A stretch of DNA of 64,000 nucleotides, from NCBI GenBank assembly GCA_002104905.1, contig MCFE01000432.1, positions 1 to 64,000 on the forward strand, given 5' to 3'. The first letter of the stretch is position 1; each line of letters begins with the position of its first letter. The notes beneath the pieces are model-generated. The model ran no database searches, had not been told where the DNA came from, and was given only the letters and a program-made list of their open reading frames with translations. This stretch comes from Basidiobolus meristosporus CBS 931.73 (lineage: Eukaryota > Basidiobolomycota > Basidiobolomycetes > Basidiobolales > Basidiobolaceae). Of the stretch, positions 43,905 through 55,362 are shown in pieces. The translations under genes were made by a program, and so were the position numbers.

Positions 43905-44437
43905 TTACAGCTTTTGAATAATGGCTTCGCTGGATTTTTTAACCTCGTCGATGGAGGGTGACTTGGCGGGCCAGCGGATACCTAATCCCTCAGCTTCGTT
44001 AGGCTTGGGAATGACGTGGAAGTGCACATGTGGTACAACTTGATGGGCAAGAGAGCCGTTATTCTATTACATAATATTAGCAAGAATTGAGAAAGAATTG
44101 ACAATGCATGGCGTACCTGCAAGATGTTGTAGTTTTTAGCACCAATAGCTAAGGCAACCTTCTTAGCTAATGGAAGCATATCAGCCAAATATTCGTCAGG
44201 GACCTCATGAGCAAATTGAGCGTGGTCTATCATGGACATACAATTTAACGTATTGTTTGAAACGATACAGGTTTGTTATCAGTACTTACACTTGGGGATA
44301 ATCAATGTGTGTCCTTCAGAGAGTGGTTGAATATCCATGAAGGCATAACTCAAGTCAGTCTCGATTACTTTGCAAGAGGGGATTTCACCACGAATAATCT
44401 TGCAAAAGATGCAATCATCAGCAAGTTTCTGGGACAT
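43905..44437 (-). CDS. HIT-family nucleotide hydrolase (HINT-like)
   Basis: Histidine-triad protein of 138 residues, in the HINT/Hnt1 group of AMP-lysine and purine-nucleoside phosphoramidate hydrolases. Three exons: 44290-44437, 44117-44226 and 43905-44063. It starts MSQKLADDCIFCKIIRGEIPS with the CxxC-like Cys pair of the family. SYAFMDIQPLSEGHTLIIPK follows, and the catalytic triad is HVHFHVIP with N-N-G-S upstream. The C terminus ends QKL. It is convergent with H2A, with 169 bp between stop codons. Confidence 0.94.
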
Positions 44438-44849
44438 GGTGTAGTGGTAGCTTATGAATATAAGGTGGAGTTCAGTGAATGGGAAATGGTTGATTAATAT
44501 ATGTCCAAATTGTTTGCGTCATCAGCAAATCTACTAAATTTGGGGTTTACGGGCTCTCCATATTTACTGATTTACACATCGTTTTCTGAGGTGAATGATG
44601 AGAATGGAAGGTATTAGAGAAACCAAAGTGTCTTAGTTCTTGATTATATCCTGTTTGTTTCTTCGGAATTGTAACTCAACAGGTATGATATCGGAGTACA
44701 AATGCGAATATCATTCAAGCCTCATTTTTCATGGAAATCATTAAATCGTGCTATAGGTAACCAATCTAATATCGAGATAAATAACGGTGCTTCTTTGGTG
44801 GTATATGCCTATTCGTCAGTTTATAGCTAGACTCGATTTAAGTATCGGA
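44438..44849. other. Intergenic upstream of HIT gene and tRNA-Arg
   Basis: About 410 bp, AT-rich, with no gene seen; it contains the promoter of the HIT gene. Confidence 0.45.
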
Positions 44850-44922
44850 GGGGCATTGGCCTAATGGATAAGGCATCAGACTTCGGATCTGGGGATTGTG
44901 GGTTCGAGTCCCATGTGCCTCG
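44850..44922 (+). tRNA. tRNA-Arg (anticodon TCG)
   Basis: A 73-nt cloverleaf. The acceptor stem is GGGGCAT with GTGCCTC and discriminator G, the D stem is GCC/GGC, the anticodon arm TCAGA-CTTCGGA-TCTGG with TCG at positions 34-36 (reads CGA), and the T arm GTGGG-TTCGAGT-CCCAT. There is no intron. Confidence 0.95.
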
Positions 44923-44927
44923 TATAA

Positions 44928-44935
44928 TTTTTTTT
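44928..44935 (+). terminator. Pol III terminator of tRNA-Arg
   Basis: Run of eight T residues five bases after the tRNA. Confidence 0.85.
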
Positions 44936-45089
44936 GTAAATAGTGAATTTCTTCCATGTCCGTATCATTGTTTACAATCTAAATATCGCAATAAACAGGT
45001 TGACGATTGCCTTGGTATGCATTCAATCAAATCTGATCTGTCATTGAAAAGTAGGGGGATGCGTTTAGTAAAGAGCACTTGTATATTCT

Positions 45090-46814
45090 ATGGAGACGTT
45101 GCCCAGTGAAGTATTGTTTTATATTTTTCATGAGGTAGACGACATTTCCCTGTGCTTTCGAAGCCTACTTCAAACGAATAGACGGTTGTTTGGTCGCCTT
45201 CTTGGCAACCATACCTTCTGGTATCGACAATGGTTGCTCTGCTTCAGTACTGAGCTAGGCACTTCCGAGCGTACCAGTTGTCGTCGATTCATTTCGGAGA
45301 AAGATTCTAAAGAGAAAAGGGATTTACTTCACAAGAGTTCTGGCTCTGCTACCAATGCCATCACTCCTGAAATATCGGACTGGTTCTGGTTGTTTCGGGC
45401 ACGCGCAATGTTGACACATGCTTGGGTTAAGAGGCGGTTTCAGACCCAAATCTTCGATAAGCCTTCTAATTCTAGAGTATTCCTGGTAGACAATAACCCA
45501 GATCTACTTGGTATATTGTCTCCTCGGCTCTCCCTGTTGACCATCCAATCGCTAAGAGATGAAAAAAAGTATTGTGTCGAACTTCCTCCTAGGATAGAGG
45601 AAGTATGCTTTCTAGTTTCGGACGGCTCGTGGGTGCTTACTGATATTCGCTCGCGGAAAAACAGAGAAGCAACTGCTGTCGATCGTGTAATCAATGTTGT
45701 TAGCCTCAAAACAAGCGCCTCTTGCAACATACGCCTTAATCCTCAACAGGTCGAAAATGGATTCTTAGCGTTTAGAGAGCCCATGTTGATATTGGAAAAA
45801 AGTAGCGACTCCATCCCAGAATGTGCCATTGTCGATGTCAGGAATAGAGCATATCCGCCATTGACTATAGGTATTGAGCCTCAAGCCATCGGGGTTCTTG
45901 AGGAAAAATCAGGTACGGAGGAGAACAAGGTACAACTGGAATCGTACGCGATCGAGGAGGCCTTGCTTCATCCTCAGTTGCCAATTGTTATGGTGATTGC
46001 TTCTGGACAAGTCCACTTTTACATGTATCACGGAGAAATCGGCGCTAGAAAACATGCAACTCTTCTTCTTAACATTGACCTGAATTCGCAGGTTACTGAT
46101 CATTATTGGAACAAATTCGAGCTCCCGGCTGTGATATGGCAAAAGCAACCAGACCGTCAAAGCGGGTACATCGATGATTCTTGTGCAATAATTACCTGGC
46201 TTGTGCACCCTCTTGACCCATTTGTGACGTCAACGAATAGTGGGGTGTATTGCATGAAGATCAGCATTGATTCTAGGAGAGGCACTGATATCAAATGCCA
46301 GACTTGTGGCGAGCACCATAGGATTCCTAAACTCCAAGTCGACTGGCGCACGCGCTTTGTGGTGAAGTTATGGACAGAGCTTAATGATGAGAGACGCTAC
46401 GACAAGAATCAAATCTTTTCTTTTAATCCAAGAAATCTTTTGTCCATTGGCATTCGGACGCAATCCAAGTTCGTGTTCCTGATGTTAACTCTGAGCTCTG
46501 GGAAGTTCTGCAGGTCTGCTGAGGTCGAGGTGCTATCCAAATACTCCAAATATCACGTCGCCAAATTCCCCAACATCAAACCAATGCTATCAATCTTGAA
46601 CAAACAACTCTGCCAGGTCGAGTTTCTCTGCTGCGAAACTGGGTGCTTGGTCAATTCATGGAGCTTCCGAGATAACACAAAGAGCCCCAGAAAGCTGAAA
46701 AGACACACAAGGCACATTAATGTTGCAAATGTTAGTGAAGAGGCTTTCATTGTTTCTCCTCAATTACACTATTTGTTCTTCGGGGAAAATGTCCATCGTA
46801 GAATTATGAGATAG
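45090..46814 (+). CDS. F-box protein of unknown function
   Basis: A 574-residue, intronless protein. The first 45 residues form an F-box (LPSEVLFYIFHEVDDISLCFRSLLQTNRRLF...), the Skp1-binding element of SCF ubiquitin ligases. The rest is not one I recognise; it has many short beta-strand-like stretches (for example EEVCFLVSDGSWVLTDI and ALLHPQLPIVMVIASGQVHF) and might fold as a degenerate beta-propeller that selects substrates. A cysteine/histidine cluster, KCQTCGEHH, lies at about residue 410. The start codon at 45090 is the first in frame and begins the F-box at once. It lies 168 bp after tRNA-Arg. Confidence 0.7.
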   Translation: METLPSEVLFYIFHEVDDISLCFRSLLQTNRRLFGRLLGNHTFWYRQWLLCFSTELGTSERTSCRRFISEKDSKEKRDLLHKSSGSATNAITPEISDWFWLFRARAMLTHAWVKRRFQTQIFDKPSNSRVFLVDNNPDLLGILSPRLSLLTIQSLRDEKKYCVELPPRIEEVCFLVSDGSWVLTDIRSRKNREATAVDRVINVVSLKTSASCNIRLNPQQVENGFLAFREPMLILEKSSDSIPECAIVDVRNRAYPPLTIGIEPQAIGVLEEKSGTEENKVQLESYAIEEALLHPQLPIVMVIASGQVHFYMYHGEIGARKHATLLLNIDLNSQVTDHYWNKFELPAVIWQKQPDRQSGYIDDSCAIITWLVHPLDPFVTSTNSGVYCMKISIDSRRGTDIKCQTCGEHHRIPKLQVDWRTRFVVKLWTELNDERRYDKNQIFSFNPRNLLSIGIRTQSKFVFLMLTLSSGKFCRSAEVEVLSKYSKYHVAKFPNIKPMLSILNKQLCQVEFLCCETGCLVNSWSFRDNTKSPRKLKRHTRHINVANVSEEAFIVSPQLHYLFFGENVHRRIMR

Positions 46815-47359
46815 CCATATGCCTCGGTCCTTGCACGTGCCAGTCAACATGGTTGGAAATCAGCCAAATAAAGCCACATTCACCGGCAGACAACCAAGGG
46901 AGAGGAAATGCGTAGTGGTTTCACCGGAAGAGGCGCATTTTATTGGCGCATATCATTGACCGGAATGGAAGTATTGTTGGGTATTGATCTATTTCAATGG
47001 GACGCTGTCTTGAAGCCGCTCTGGTAAAAATGAGCTAGATTTGGTAGCCAGATGATCCTTCTCCACAAAATATAATGAGCTTCGAATGTTCCAATCAAGC
47101 AAATTCTCCAAATCAGTTAGCCATTAATCACTTTTGCCGGGTTGGAGGACAAGTTGTAACTTTATCTGTAGCTTATCCCGAAGAAGGCATATTGTCTTTT
47201 TTCAAGGTTTGCCAATTCTATTAAGAAGAGCTAGAGCTGACAAAAAATATAACCTTCCTTCTATGGTATTGATCCACGAAGAACTCGAGTGGTGATAAAT
47301 ACTCCTCGGCACTCTTGTGAGTCAGCACATAATTCTCTTCTCTCTGAAAACCCTACAAG
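46815..47359. promoter_or_regulatory. Intergenic, promoter of the MFS gene
   Basis: 545 bp without a gene. It is the upstream region of the MFS transporter; no clear TATA box is seen. Confidence 0.4.
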
Positions 47360-49033
47360 ATGTCTACCGAAAACAACGGTATCCTGGCCAGACTGAAAGA
47401 CTTTCGCGAGTCGAAAACTGCCGTCTTGGTTGTCGTCACTCTTGCCATCTTTACGTATGTGCCATTGATAAAGTATGTGGTTTCATTGAACTAAAACCTC
47501 TTGCTTTTCATAGTGATATGCTTATATACGGTATAGTGGTAAGTAGCGCATTATTGTATCTATTGACATTCCATATCCTCAACCGGGGTTTCCATATAGG
47601 TCCCCATCTTACCCACGATTGTAGAAGAAAAGCTTCAGGGTGATTCTACTACAGTTGGTCTTCTCATGGGCTCCTTCGGTAAGATTTCTGATGTCACACG
47701 TAACATGAGTGGGCCTGCTAACCCTTCCCATAGCTGCTGGATTGTTAGGAGCAACCCCAGTATTTGCTCTGCTTAGTGATCGCTATAGAAAAAGAAAACT
47801 CCCCATGCTCGTCAGCTTACTGTGTCTGTGCATCGCATGCGCCCTTTTCCCACTGGCAAACGCATTTTGGGAGTTCTTGCTTATCCGCGTTGTGCAAGGA
47901 ATCTCAGCTGCTGCCTCTTGGGTGATTGGAGTAGCTATGTTGGCTGATGCATTCCCTCCAAATCAATTTGGAATTGCCGTTGGAACAGCTATGGGTGGCC
48001 ATGGAGTGGGATTTGCAGTTGGCCCAACCATTGGTGGCTTGCTCTTTGAACACTCTAGCTACGCCTCTCCCTTTATCCTTTGTGCATCACTGGCATTTTT
48101 TGATTTCGTGGTACGCTTGTGCATTGCCCCCAACGATTCTCAGATGAAACAAATGTCGGAGGCCATAGAGGAAGCAAGCAAGAAGCTTCACACGGATGCT
48201 GAAAAATCCACCAGTAGCGAGATCAACGACGGAGTTAGCGCCGAGCCAAAATCCCTGAACATGCTAACAATGATGAAACACTGGCCGATCATCAAGTGCT
48301 TTTTAATCACCCTGCTATCATCCTCAGCTTATGCTTGTAAGTTACCCTAATCATGAGCTCAACCTCTTACCTTGGGTCAATGCTAAATAGGTTCTTTTTG
48401 TTAGGTGTTGAGCCAACACTCACAATCTATCTAGGCGAGGAGTTCGGCTACAACACTGGCACGATTGGATTGCTATACATCGCCCTTGTTGTTCCTAATG
48501 TATTTGTTGCTCCAATCTCTGGATGGCTGAGCGATCATTATGGGCGCATGTTTGTGAGCGGTCTCGGTTTGCTCGTGTTCGCCCCGATAATTGTTCTGTT
48601 GGCTGTTCCCAAGGTTCTCTGGGGCCTCATTGTGGTAATGATGGTATGCGGCGCAAGTCAGTCAATGGTGAGATTTTTGTGGTAGCTCCTAGTCCGAAAA
48701 AAAAACGCTAATTTCACCCTTAGGTGATGACACCGGTGCAACCAGAACTCGGTGATTATATTCGTACACTTGGTGGAGGTGCTTATGCTCAGGCCTTTGG
48801 CCTCTTCAACATGGCGTTTAGCGGAGGTACGTCTCGCTGTCTGTAAGTGTTGTGATACTCAGTTGAATTGACGTTTGAACTTTAAAGGCATGTTCATTGG
48901 CCCAATCATTGGAGGCATTGCTTATGACCGGATTGGATTTCTATATACATTGCTAATCTTTGCCATTATGAATGCTCTTCTAATCCCATTTATTATCACC
49001 AAACCGCGAAGAAACGCGCCAACAAGCGAATAG
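47360..49033 (+). CDS. MFS transporter (DHA1/SLC18-like)
   Basis: Twelve-helix major facilitator of the drug:H+ antiporter-1 branch, similar in layout to vesicular amine transporters. Seven exons: 47360-47454, 47514-47538, 47600-47678, 47734-48336, 48405-48667, 48724-48826 and 48888-49033, in frame to 437 residues. Exon 2 has only 25 bases. Helix 1 carries DMLIYGIVVPILPTIVEEKL, and the cytosolic loop 2-3 has LLSDRYRKRKLPM, an MFS signature A variant. Motif C-like VMTPVQPELGDY lies late in the protein. A loop of about 70 residues divides the two halves. Cation or amine antiport is a family expectation; the substrate is unknown. It is on the same strand as, and 6 kb from, the NRPS-like gene. 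Confidence 0.88.
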
Positions 49034-49321
49034 AAGTTGTGCCAGTTTGATGAGTCCGACTCGGCCATTGTTATCACATTTTCAATGGCCCTTCCGGGCA
49101 GTTGTAGAAAGCTTGTAATATATACACAAGAGACTTTCTTTGGAATTCTCCACTTACTGTAGTTCAGTTAATCAACTCTTAACCATTTGCGCAATAAATA
49201 TGTGAACGATACATAGTGACTGCAGTTTGACCGATATGGAGATGTAACCATATTAAAATAGCCATGCAAGTAGAATGGGCGCAATTGGGTTTTAATGAAA
49301 TTAATGCAATGCTTATCGCCT

Positions 49322-49789
49322 CTAAGGCTTGTTCAATTCCTTCCACAATGCATACACCTCAATGGCGTCTTTTCTAGGTTCGCTAACCATAGGGAGACGA
49401 CGTTGATCAATTGGCTTCTTGTATTCGTCGTAGAAGGTGGCCAACTCGAAGTACTTTCTGTCATCCGTATAGTAATCGGCATATTCCTCACGGGTGGTCA
49501 AGTAGATAACCTTCTTTGGGCTGCAGTAGTAAAGAGAACCCAGACACATAGGGCATGGGCCAGCAAGAATATAGATCTCACAATCGGTCAAGTGCTCAGT
49601 CTTGAGTTTCATGCAAGCTTGTCTCACGGCAAGAATCTCAGCATGAGCAGTGGGGTCGCTAGTTTGGGCGACGAGATTTGGGCTCTCTGCGACGATTTCG
49701 CCGTTTTGCACAATTACACAGGCAAAAGGACGTCCTCCGTTTCTGACGTTCTCTTTGGCAAGCTCGATGGTACGGTCGGCGAAATTCAT
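49322..49789 (-). CDS. Guanine deaminase (CDA-fold, GuaD-like)
   Basis: A 155-residue, intronless zinc deaminase of the cytidine-deaminase fold, most like bacterial GuaD (156 residues in Bacillus subtilis), which converts guanine to xanthine. The zinc site is HAE (in DPTAHAEILAVR) plus the two cysteines of GPCPMCLGSLYYC. The C terminus does not carry the swapped GuaD tail exactly, so cytosine or another nucleobase could be the substrate. Most genes around it contain introns or are much longer, and short bacterial-type guanine deaminases are patchy in eukaryotes, so horizontal transfer is possible but not shown. It is convergent with the MFS gene. Confidence 0.85.
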   Translation of the reverse strand: MNFADRTIELAKENVRNGGRPFACVIVQNGEIVAESPNLVAQTSDPTAHAEILAVRQACMKLKTEHLTDCEIYILAGPCPMCLGSLYYCSPKKVIYLTTREEYADYYTDDRKYFELATFYDEYKKPIDQRRLPMVSEPRKDAIEVYALWKELNKP

Positions 49790-50482
49790 ATTAGCTTTTT
49801 ATGAGGTTAGAGCGTTCCAAAATACGGGGCTTATATGTTAACTTCGTTTAGTCCTTTGGGGAGACAAGTGACACGATGACTAATTGTAGGGTAGATTCCA
49901 ACTCACGCGTAGCATCTGAACCGTATTCAATTCGAGAACATCAACGAATCATAGGTTTTGATCGACTTTGATAATCTTGGTGGCTACTGAAATATCAAGA
50001 TCTCGAGTCTAACCTATGAATGAGTGTCTATTTTGAGTGTGGTTGGAAGGCCTACAAAACGGACAAGGGTAAAATATTTTCCCATCTTCGGGATAATCAA
50101 AATACTTATTCGGAAAGGTTAATATATGCATTTTGTATAAACAAAACCTAATTTACTATCCCTTCTCGAATTTGCAAAATGCATATTCCAAAGCATCAGA
50201 ATAAACCATTTGACTAAAGAAAACCTAATCGGAGGTGCTTATTAATATGGGAGACTTGTGTTATCATCATTGATAGAGTAATGGGGAATCATTGGATGAC
50301 TTCATTAAAAACTTCCATTTCTGGCAATTGGAGTTGCTAAGAATTTCCAGGAAGGGCGCGGGTGAAGCAGTTTGTCCACCTCCGCTTCTATGTCCGTTAT
50401 GGTGACCCGTCTCAATATGTATAAATACGCAACAGCCTATTTAGAGTTTTATGAAAAAAACCCACCTACTTTATCACAACAA
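49790..50482. promoter_or_regulatory. Divergent region, deaminase / ENA-type ATPase
   Basis: About 690 bp between divergent starts, AT-rich. A TATA box at 50420-50427 serves the ATPase. Confidence 0.45.
50420..50427 (+). promoter_or_regulatory. TATA box of the ATPase gene
   Basis: TATAAATA, 63 bases before the chosen ATG. It lies inside the upstream open frame, which argues against the earlier in-frame ATGs at 50390 and 50399. Confidence 0.55.
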
Positions 50483-53400
50483 ATGGGTTTGAATACAGAT
50501 AGCGAACTTGACAACCTGCCGTGGCATTCTCTAGATCTTGAGTCGGTGATACGGGAGCTTCATACAAACACAGAAACCGGATTACAGAGTTTAGACATTT
50601 CCGACAAGCTGAGCCAATATGGTCACAATGAATTAAGCGGTGCTGGTAGCATAAAGTGGTATACTCTACTATCATATCAACTCAAGGATGCGATCAATTA
50701 CATCCTTCTTGCTGTCACGGTATGGAGGTTCAATCAACATGATTACGGCGTTTCCTAATCCCGATTTCGCTTGTAGGTCCTGTCTTTTGTACAGAAGGAT
50801 TACATCTCCGGCTCCCTGGTTCTTGCCATCACATTGCTCAATATATTCCTAAGTGCACAACAGGTATTCAAAGCGGAACAGACGATGAAAGCCTTACGTG
50901 GAATGTCCTCACCCTCTGCTCGTGTTCTACGGGATGGGGAAGAATTGGTGATCAGCAGTCGGGACATAGTCCCCGGAGATGTCCTTCTCATCCAAGAAGG
51001 CGACTCAATCGCTGCCGACATTCGACTTTTCTACGTATCTAACTTTGAGGTCGATGAGGCATTACTGACAGGAGAATCCGAGCACGTCAGCAAAAAGTTC
51101 GTTTATTTCGGATTAGGTTTTCATTGACCGATTCTAACCCGGTTCGTTTTAAAGACTAGACCTTCTTGATAAAGAAGATATACCCTTAGGCGATCGTAGT
51201 AACATGGCCTACTCTTCAACCATTGCCTCCAAAGGGCGTGCCAAAGGAATCGTTATCGCTACCGGTATGAGGAGCGAGATCGGAAAAATCGCACAAACAA
51301 TTTCTGAATCCGGGAATGGCGGACAAACAAAATTACAGAGAAGGTAACCAATTGTAGATCCATTGCCCTTGTCAATTCCTAACAATATTCCCGTTGTATA
51401 GTTTAAACTATATGGCATTATTTTTACTACTCTGCGCGCTGATTGTTGCTGTTATTGTGATGGCCATCAGTAAATTTGAGCTAACGTAAGATTCCTGTTT
51501 GCTGCATTGAATGTCTTCTATGTACTCAACCATGCTCCTAACTAGTTATGACATTGGAATGTACGCTATGACTGCTGGTCTTTGTGCAGTTCCTGCTGGA
51601 TTGACAACAGTGGTCACTGTCACTTTCGTAATTGGCGGTAAAGAGATGATCAAGCAGAAGGCCATTGTTCGTAAGCTGAACTCCCTCGAGACATTGGGCA
51701 GTGTAACCAACATTTGCTCAGACAAGGTTAGCTGCCCAGAAAAGAGTCTGCCTTCCGTCACCCTTTCTTACCTTATTTCTATCCACAAAGACTGGTACCT
51801 TGACGCAAGCACAAATGGTTTTGGTTCAGTTTTGGGTTTTCAAAGATGGCTATTACTCTGTAACCTCGAAAGGAATCGAGCCTGAAGGAGAGGTATACCG
51901 TTTAGGTTCTTCGGCGGAATCCGATGGCGACGTTGCAGAGAAGCAGGACCCCGTTGACAAAGCTCAATTATCTGAAGATATGAAGAAGTTTGTGAGCTGC
52001 GCGGCTCTTTGCAACATGTCGGGTATTCGCAAGAACCAATCGGATGAGTGGATTGCCAGTGGGAATCCAACTGAAGTTGCTCTTCAGGTGTTCGCTCACA
52101 AGTTCGCCATGGGAAAACCAGATTTGGAGGAGCAGAATTATGAGCTTCTATTCGAGTATCAGTTCGACTCATCAATCAAGAGAATGTCGGTCGTATATCG
52201 GCTTAGAGATACAGAGAAGTTGATTATGTTCACCAAGGGAGCCACCGAAAGAATCATTTCCCTCTGCCAAAATATCGAGGATGACAAAGAAATTTTGCAG
52301 AAAGTGGATATTTTGGCTTCGAAAGGCTTAGTAAGTTGTTTGTTTGTTTGTTAAGTTTGATATTCTGACTGACCCGTTTTTAGCGTGTCTTAACATTGGC
52401 ATACAAGACTCTCGACCTAAACCCAGAGGATGTGCAGAACTCAAGCAGAGAGGATTTGGAGAAAAATCTGAACTTCTTGGGGCTAGTTGGTATTTATGGT
52501 ATTTGGTGGCCACTACATCTTATGATGTGCGTTATGACTCAACTCTAGTAACATAGATCCCCCGAGACCGGAGAGTCGTCGTGCAGTACAAGAAGCTTAT
52601 GGTGCTGGGATCATGGTGCATATGCTTACTGGTGATCATGAGGAGACTGCCACTGCCATTGCAAAGGAGGTTGGGATTTTGAAGTCAAGCTTCTCCGATG
52701 AGAAGATCAAAAATTCCGTCATCACCGGGCCCCGTTTTGATTCCATGACTGAAGAAGACCTGGACAAATTGGATCAGTTGCCGCTCGTCATTGCTAGATG
52801 CTCCCCTGACACGAAGGTCAAGATGATTCGGGCTTTGCATCGCAGACATCTAGTGGTAGCCATGACTGGTGACGGTGTGAATGGTTAGTATTGCTATTTC
52901 TGCTCAGAAAGGTTTCCGTCTTAACTCAAGATATACTTTGCTAGATTCACCATCACTCAAGATCGCTGATGTTGGTATTGCGATGGGAATGAATGGATCA
53001 GATGTTGCCAAGCAAGCTTCAGATATTATTTTAACCGACGACAACTTCGCCACCATCATCCGCGCCATTGGCGAGGGCCGTCGTATATACCAGAACACCC
53101 TGAAGTTCTTACTCTACTACCTGATCAGTAAGTTGCATATCGGGAGTGTTGGCTTGTGTATCCATATTAAATGAATTGTTCTACGTAGGTATCTTAGCAC
53201 TTATCATCTTGTTGCTGGCGGTCCTTGGATTCAAGGATCCGGCTGGCCAAGTGGTGTATCCCTTGAGTCCCATTCAGATTCTTTTCATGTTCTTCGCTAT
53301 CACTCCTCCAGCCGCCGAACTTGGAGTCCAGGAGCCTAGCAAGACCATTATGAACGAGCATCCGAGATCTCCAAAGAAGAGTATCTTTTCCTTTGAAATA

Positions 53401-53967
53401 ATACTCGACACGTTTGTTTATGGAGTCGCTTTGGGTGTATTCTTTGTAGCAGCATTCAGCATTGTCCTTGTTGGAAAGGGGGATGGCGTGCAAGCCTTGA
53501 ACTGCAACTCTGAATACAGTGCTGGTTGCGAGACCCTCTATCGTGCCCGTAGTACTGTTTTGGTGATTCTTATTCTGCTACTCAACATGCAGGCTATAAA
53601 CAATCGGAGCTTCCGCGACGCCGAATGGTCTCTCTCTGGGCTCAAGAAAACCCTGAAATCCAAAGTTCTTCTTTGGACATTTGCGATTGACCTCATCTTG
53701 TTGATCGTCTTTATATATGTTCCTCAGTAAGTTGATTGTGATAGATGGTTATGTGGGATGTATCTAACCATTCCAACCCATAGGGTCAATACCGTTGGAT
53801 TCAAACAATACAATATTGACTGGGAATGGGGCTTAATTGCTGCCTCGATTGTGTTGTACATTGGTTTCTCAGAACTCTACAAGTACGCCAAGCGGAAAAT
53901 GATGAGACCGGTGGTGATCCCGTTCAACAAAGAAGCAGTTCTCTCAGAGAAAGCATTTGTAAACTAA
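50483..53967 (+). CDS. ENA: ENA-type P-type cation ATPase
   Basis: P-type ATPase of group IID (ENA), which pumps Na+, Li+ or K+ out of fungal cells. Eleven exons: 50483-50719, 50777-51096, 51155-51343, 51402-51485, 51546-51726, 51791-52330, 52384-52498, 52557-52883, 52945-53127, 53189-53726 and 53784-53967, in frame to 965 residues. Motifs in order are ALLTGES, the phosphorylation motif CSDKTGTLTQ (Asp336), FTKGATE, and TGDGVNDSPS. N-terminal LPWHSLDLESVIRELHTN and GLQSLDISDKLSQYGHNEL are ENA-like. ENA-type C-terminal features, NCN and C-x-T-LYRARS, are present. No broken motif. The start at 50483 is supported by the TATA box. It lies 1.4 kb upstream of, and on the same strand as, the NRPS-like gene. 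Confidence 0.9.
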
Positions 53968-55362
53968 TCTCATTACTAGAACCACACACACATATATATA
54001 TTCCACCCACGCATTTCACTATTAAAATAAATCGAAGTATCTTCGACTATATGCCATCGGGTATTAACCGCTGTGACATAGTTTACTGAAGTAGTCGCAA
54101 AAGATCCTTGTATTACCTGTATCCAGTTGGCCCTGTATCCAGTTGGTACCATTGCACGGGAAAAATAGTGTTGGTGGCTTTGAATCCTATATGTTTCCTA
54201 ACTTGAAATTTCCCTTAGAATCTATGTATTACTGATCACCGAGAATAAGTTCAAAATCTGAAGTAGTCGCTGGATCCTGATTTAAACAAGAGGAAGCACG
54301 GTTAGACATATTACAAAGTGATAGGTTTGATGAAAATACTTCCATCAGAATCATGGCTGTTTCACGGCGATTCGTATCACTATAGTTGGTACATATGGCG
54401 GGGGTAATGTCTAATATGGAAGGTGAAAGTGGTGCCAAGGTACGATTAAGTATTCCTCTCCAGTAGCTGCAGCGTATATTATGTGACTCTCCAGTAGAGC
54501 TATGCATGAGGCGTGGAACGCGTCTGTTAATATTACCTTCATTTATGTATGTAGTCATCAAAGGGCATAATCCTATTTTTGCAAGAGCATGCTAGTTTAC
54601 ATTAAGGTTGACTCACCAACTTCATGATAGGCTACTCACACTACACTCACCCGTATGCCGGTCATCGTACTGTTCCAACGTATTACAGTAAGCATGCGTG
54701 TCTTCAAAATGCTTTGGCTAAATCTTCCTCATACGCAATCAAGCTCAGCACGCCATTCGTAACCACATAGATTGATGCAACTGAACAGCCAGTTCGATTT
54801 CGAAGTCCGAACAGTGATGGTTTTCGGCTGCATAGTCGAGTAACTGTTTCGGCCTATATTTGAATATGTTTCGTACTCCAACTGTCTTCTTTCGAATGTT
54901 CGTTCTTTTGATGGTTGCGACGCCACATAAAATGAGCGATTGGCTACTGTTGATATGGTAGAAGATATCGGTAAATGCATCGATGCATATTCATAATTTG
55001 ATTCAGTAACCAACAACGTTGCCTATGTTTCGATCGAAAAATGCCAACCACGGACCCAGTTGGCCAAGTGTCACCCAAGGAGCCATCAAATCACTTCAAA
55101 TGTTGCTAAATTCGCAGCCATACTATCGAGTACATTTCAGCGCCACATTGTCACTCACGTTTGCTTCAGTAAAGTGAGAACTGCCTCTCGAGTCAAACCA
55201 CATCCTACTGATGCTGATGATTTCTGCTAGATTCAGGGCGATCGTTGCAACGTGTTGATTGGGCTATAGATGGCGTTCCTTAAGGAGGCTTCAGTGATGG
55301 ACGTTAGCAAGTATTTAATGGGGTGAGCTGCCGTTACATTCTATCATATACAAAAACCAACA
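53968..55362. promoter_or_regulatory. Intergenic, promoter of the NRPS-like gene
   Basis: About 1.4 kb without a gene. It contains a short direct repeat of CTGTATCCAGTTGG near 54117 and 54131. The right end is the promoter of the NRPS-like gene; no strong TATA box, though AGTATTTAATG lies about 50 bases before the ATG. Confidence 0.45.

Noticed and set aside
50390-50482. Upstream in-frame ATG of the ENA-type ATPase at 50390
   Set aside because: A TATA box lies at 50420-50427 within this stretch, so transcription most likely starts after it.
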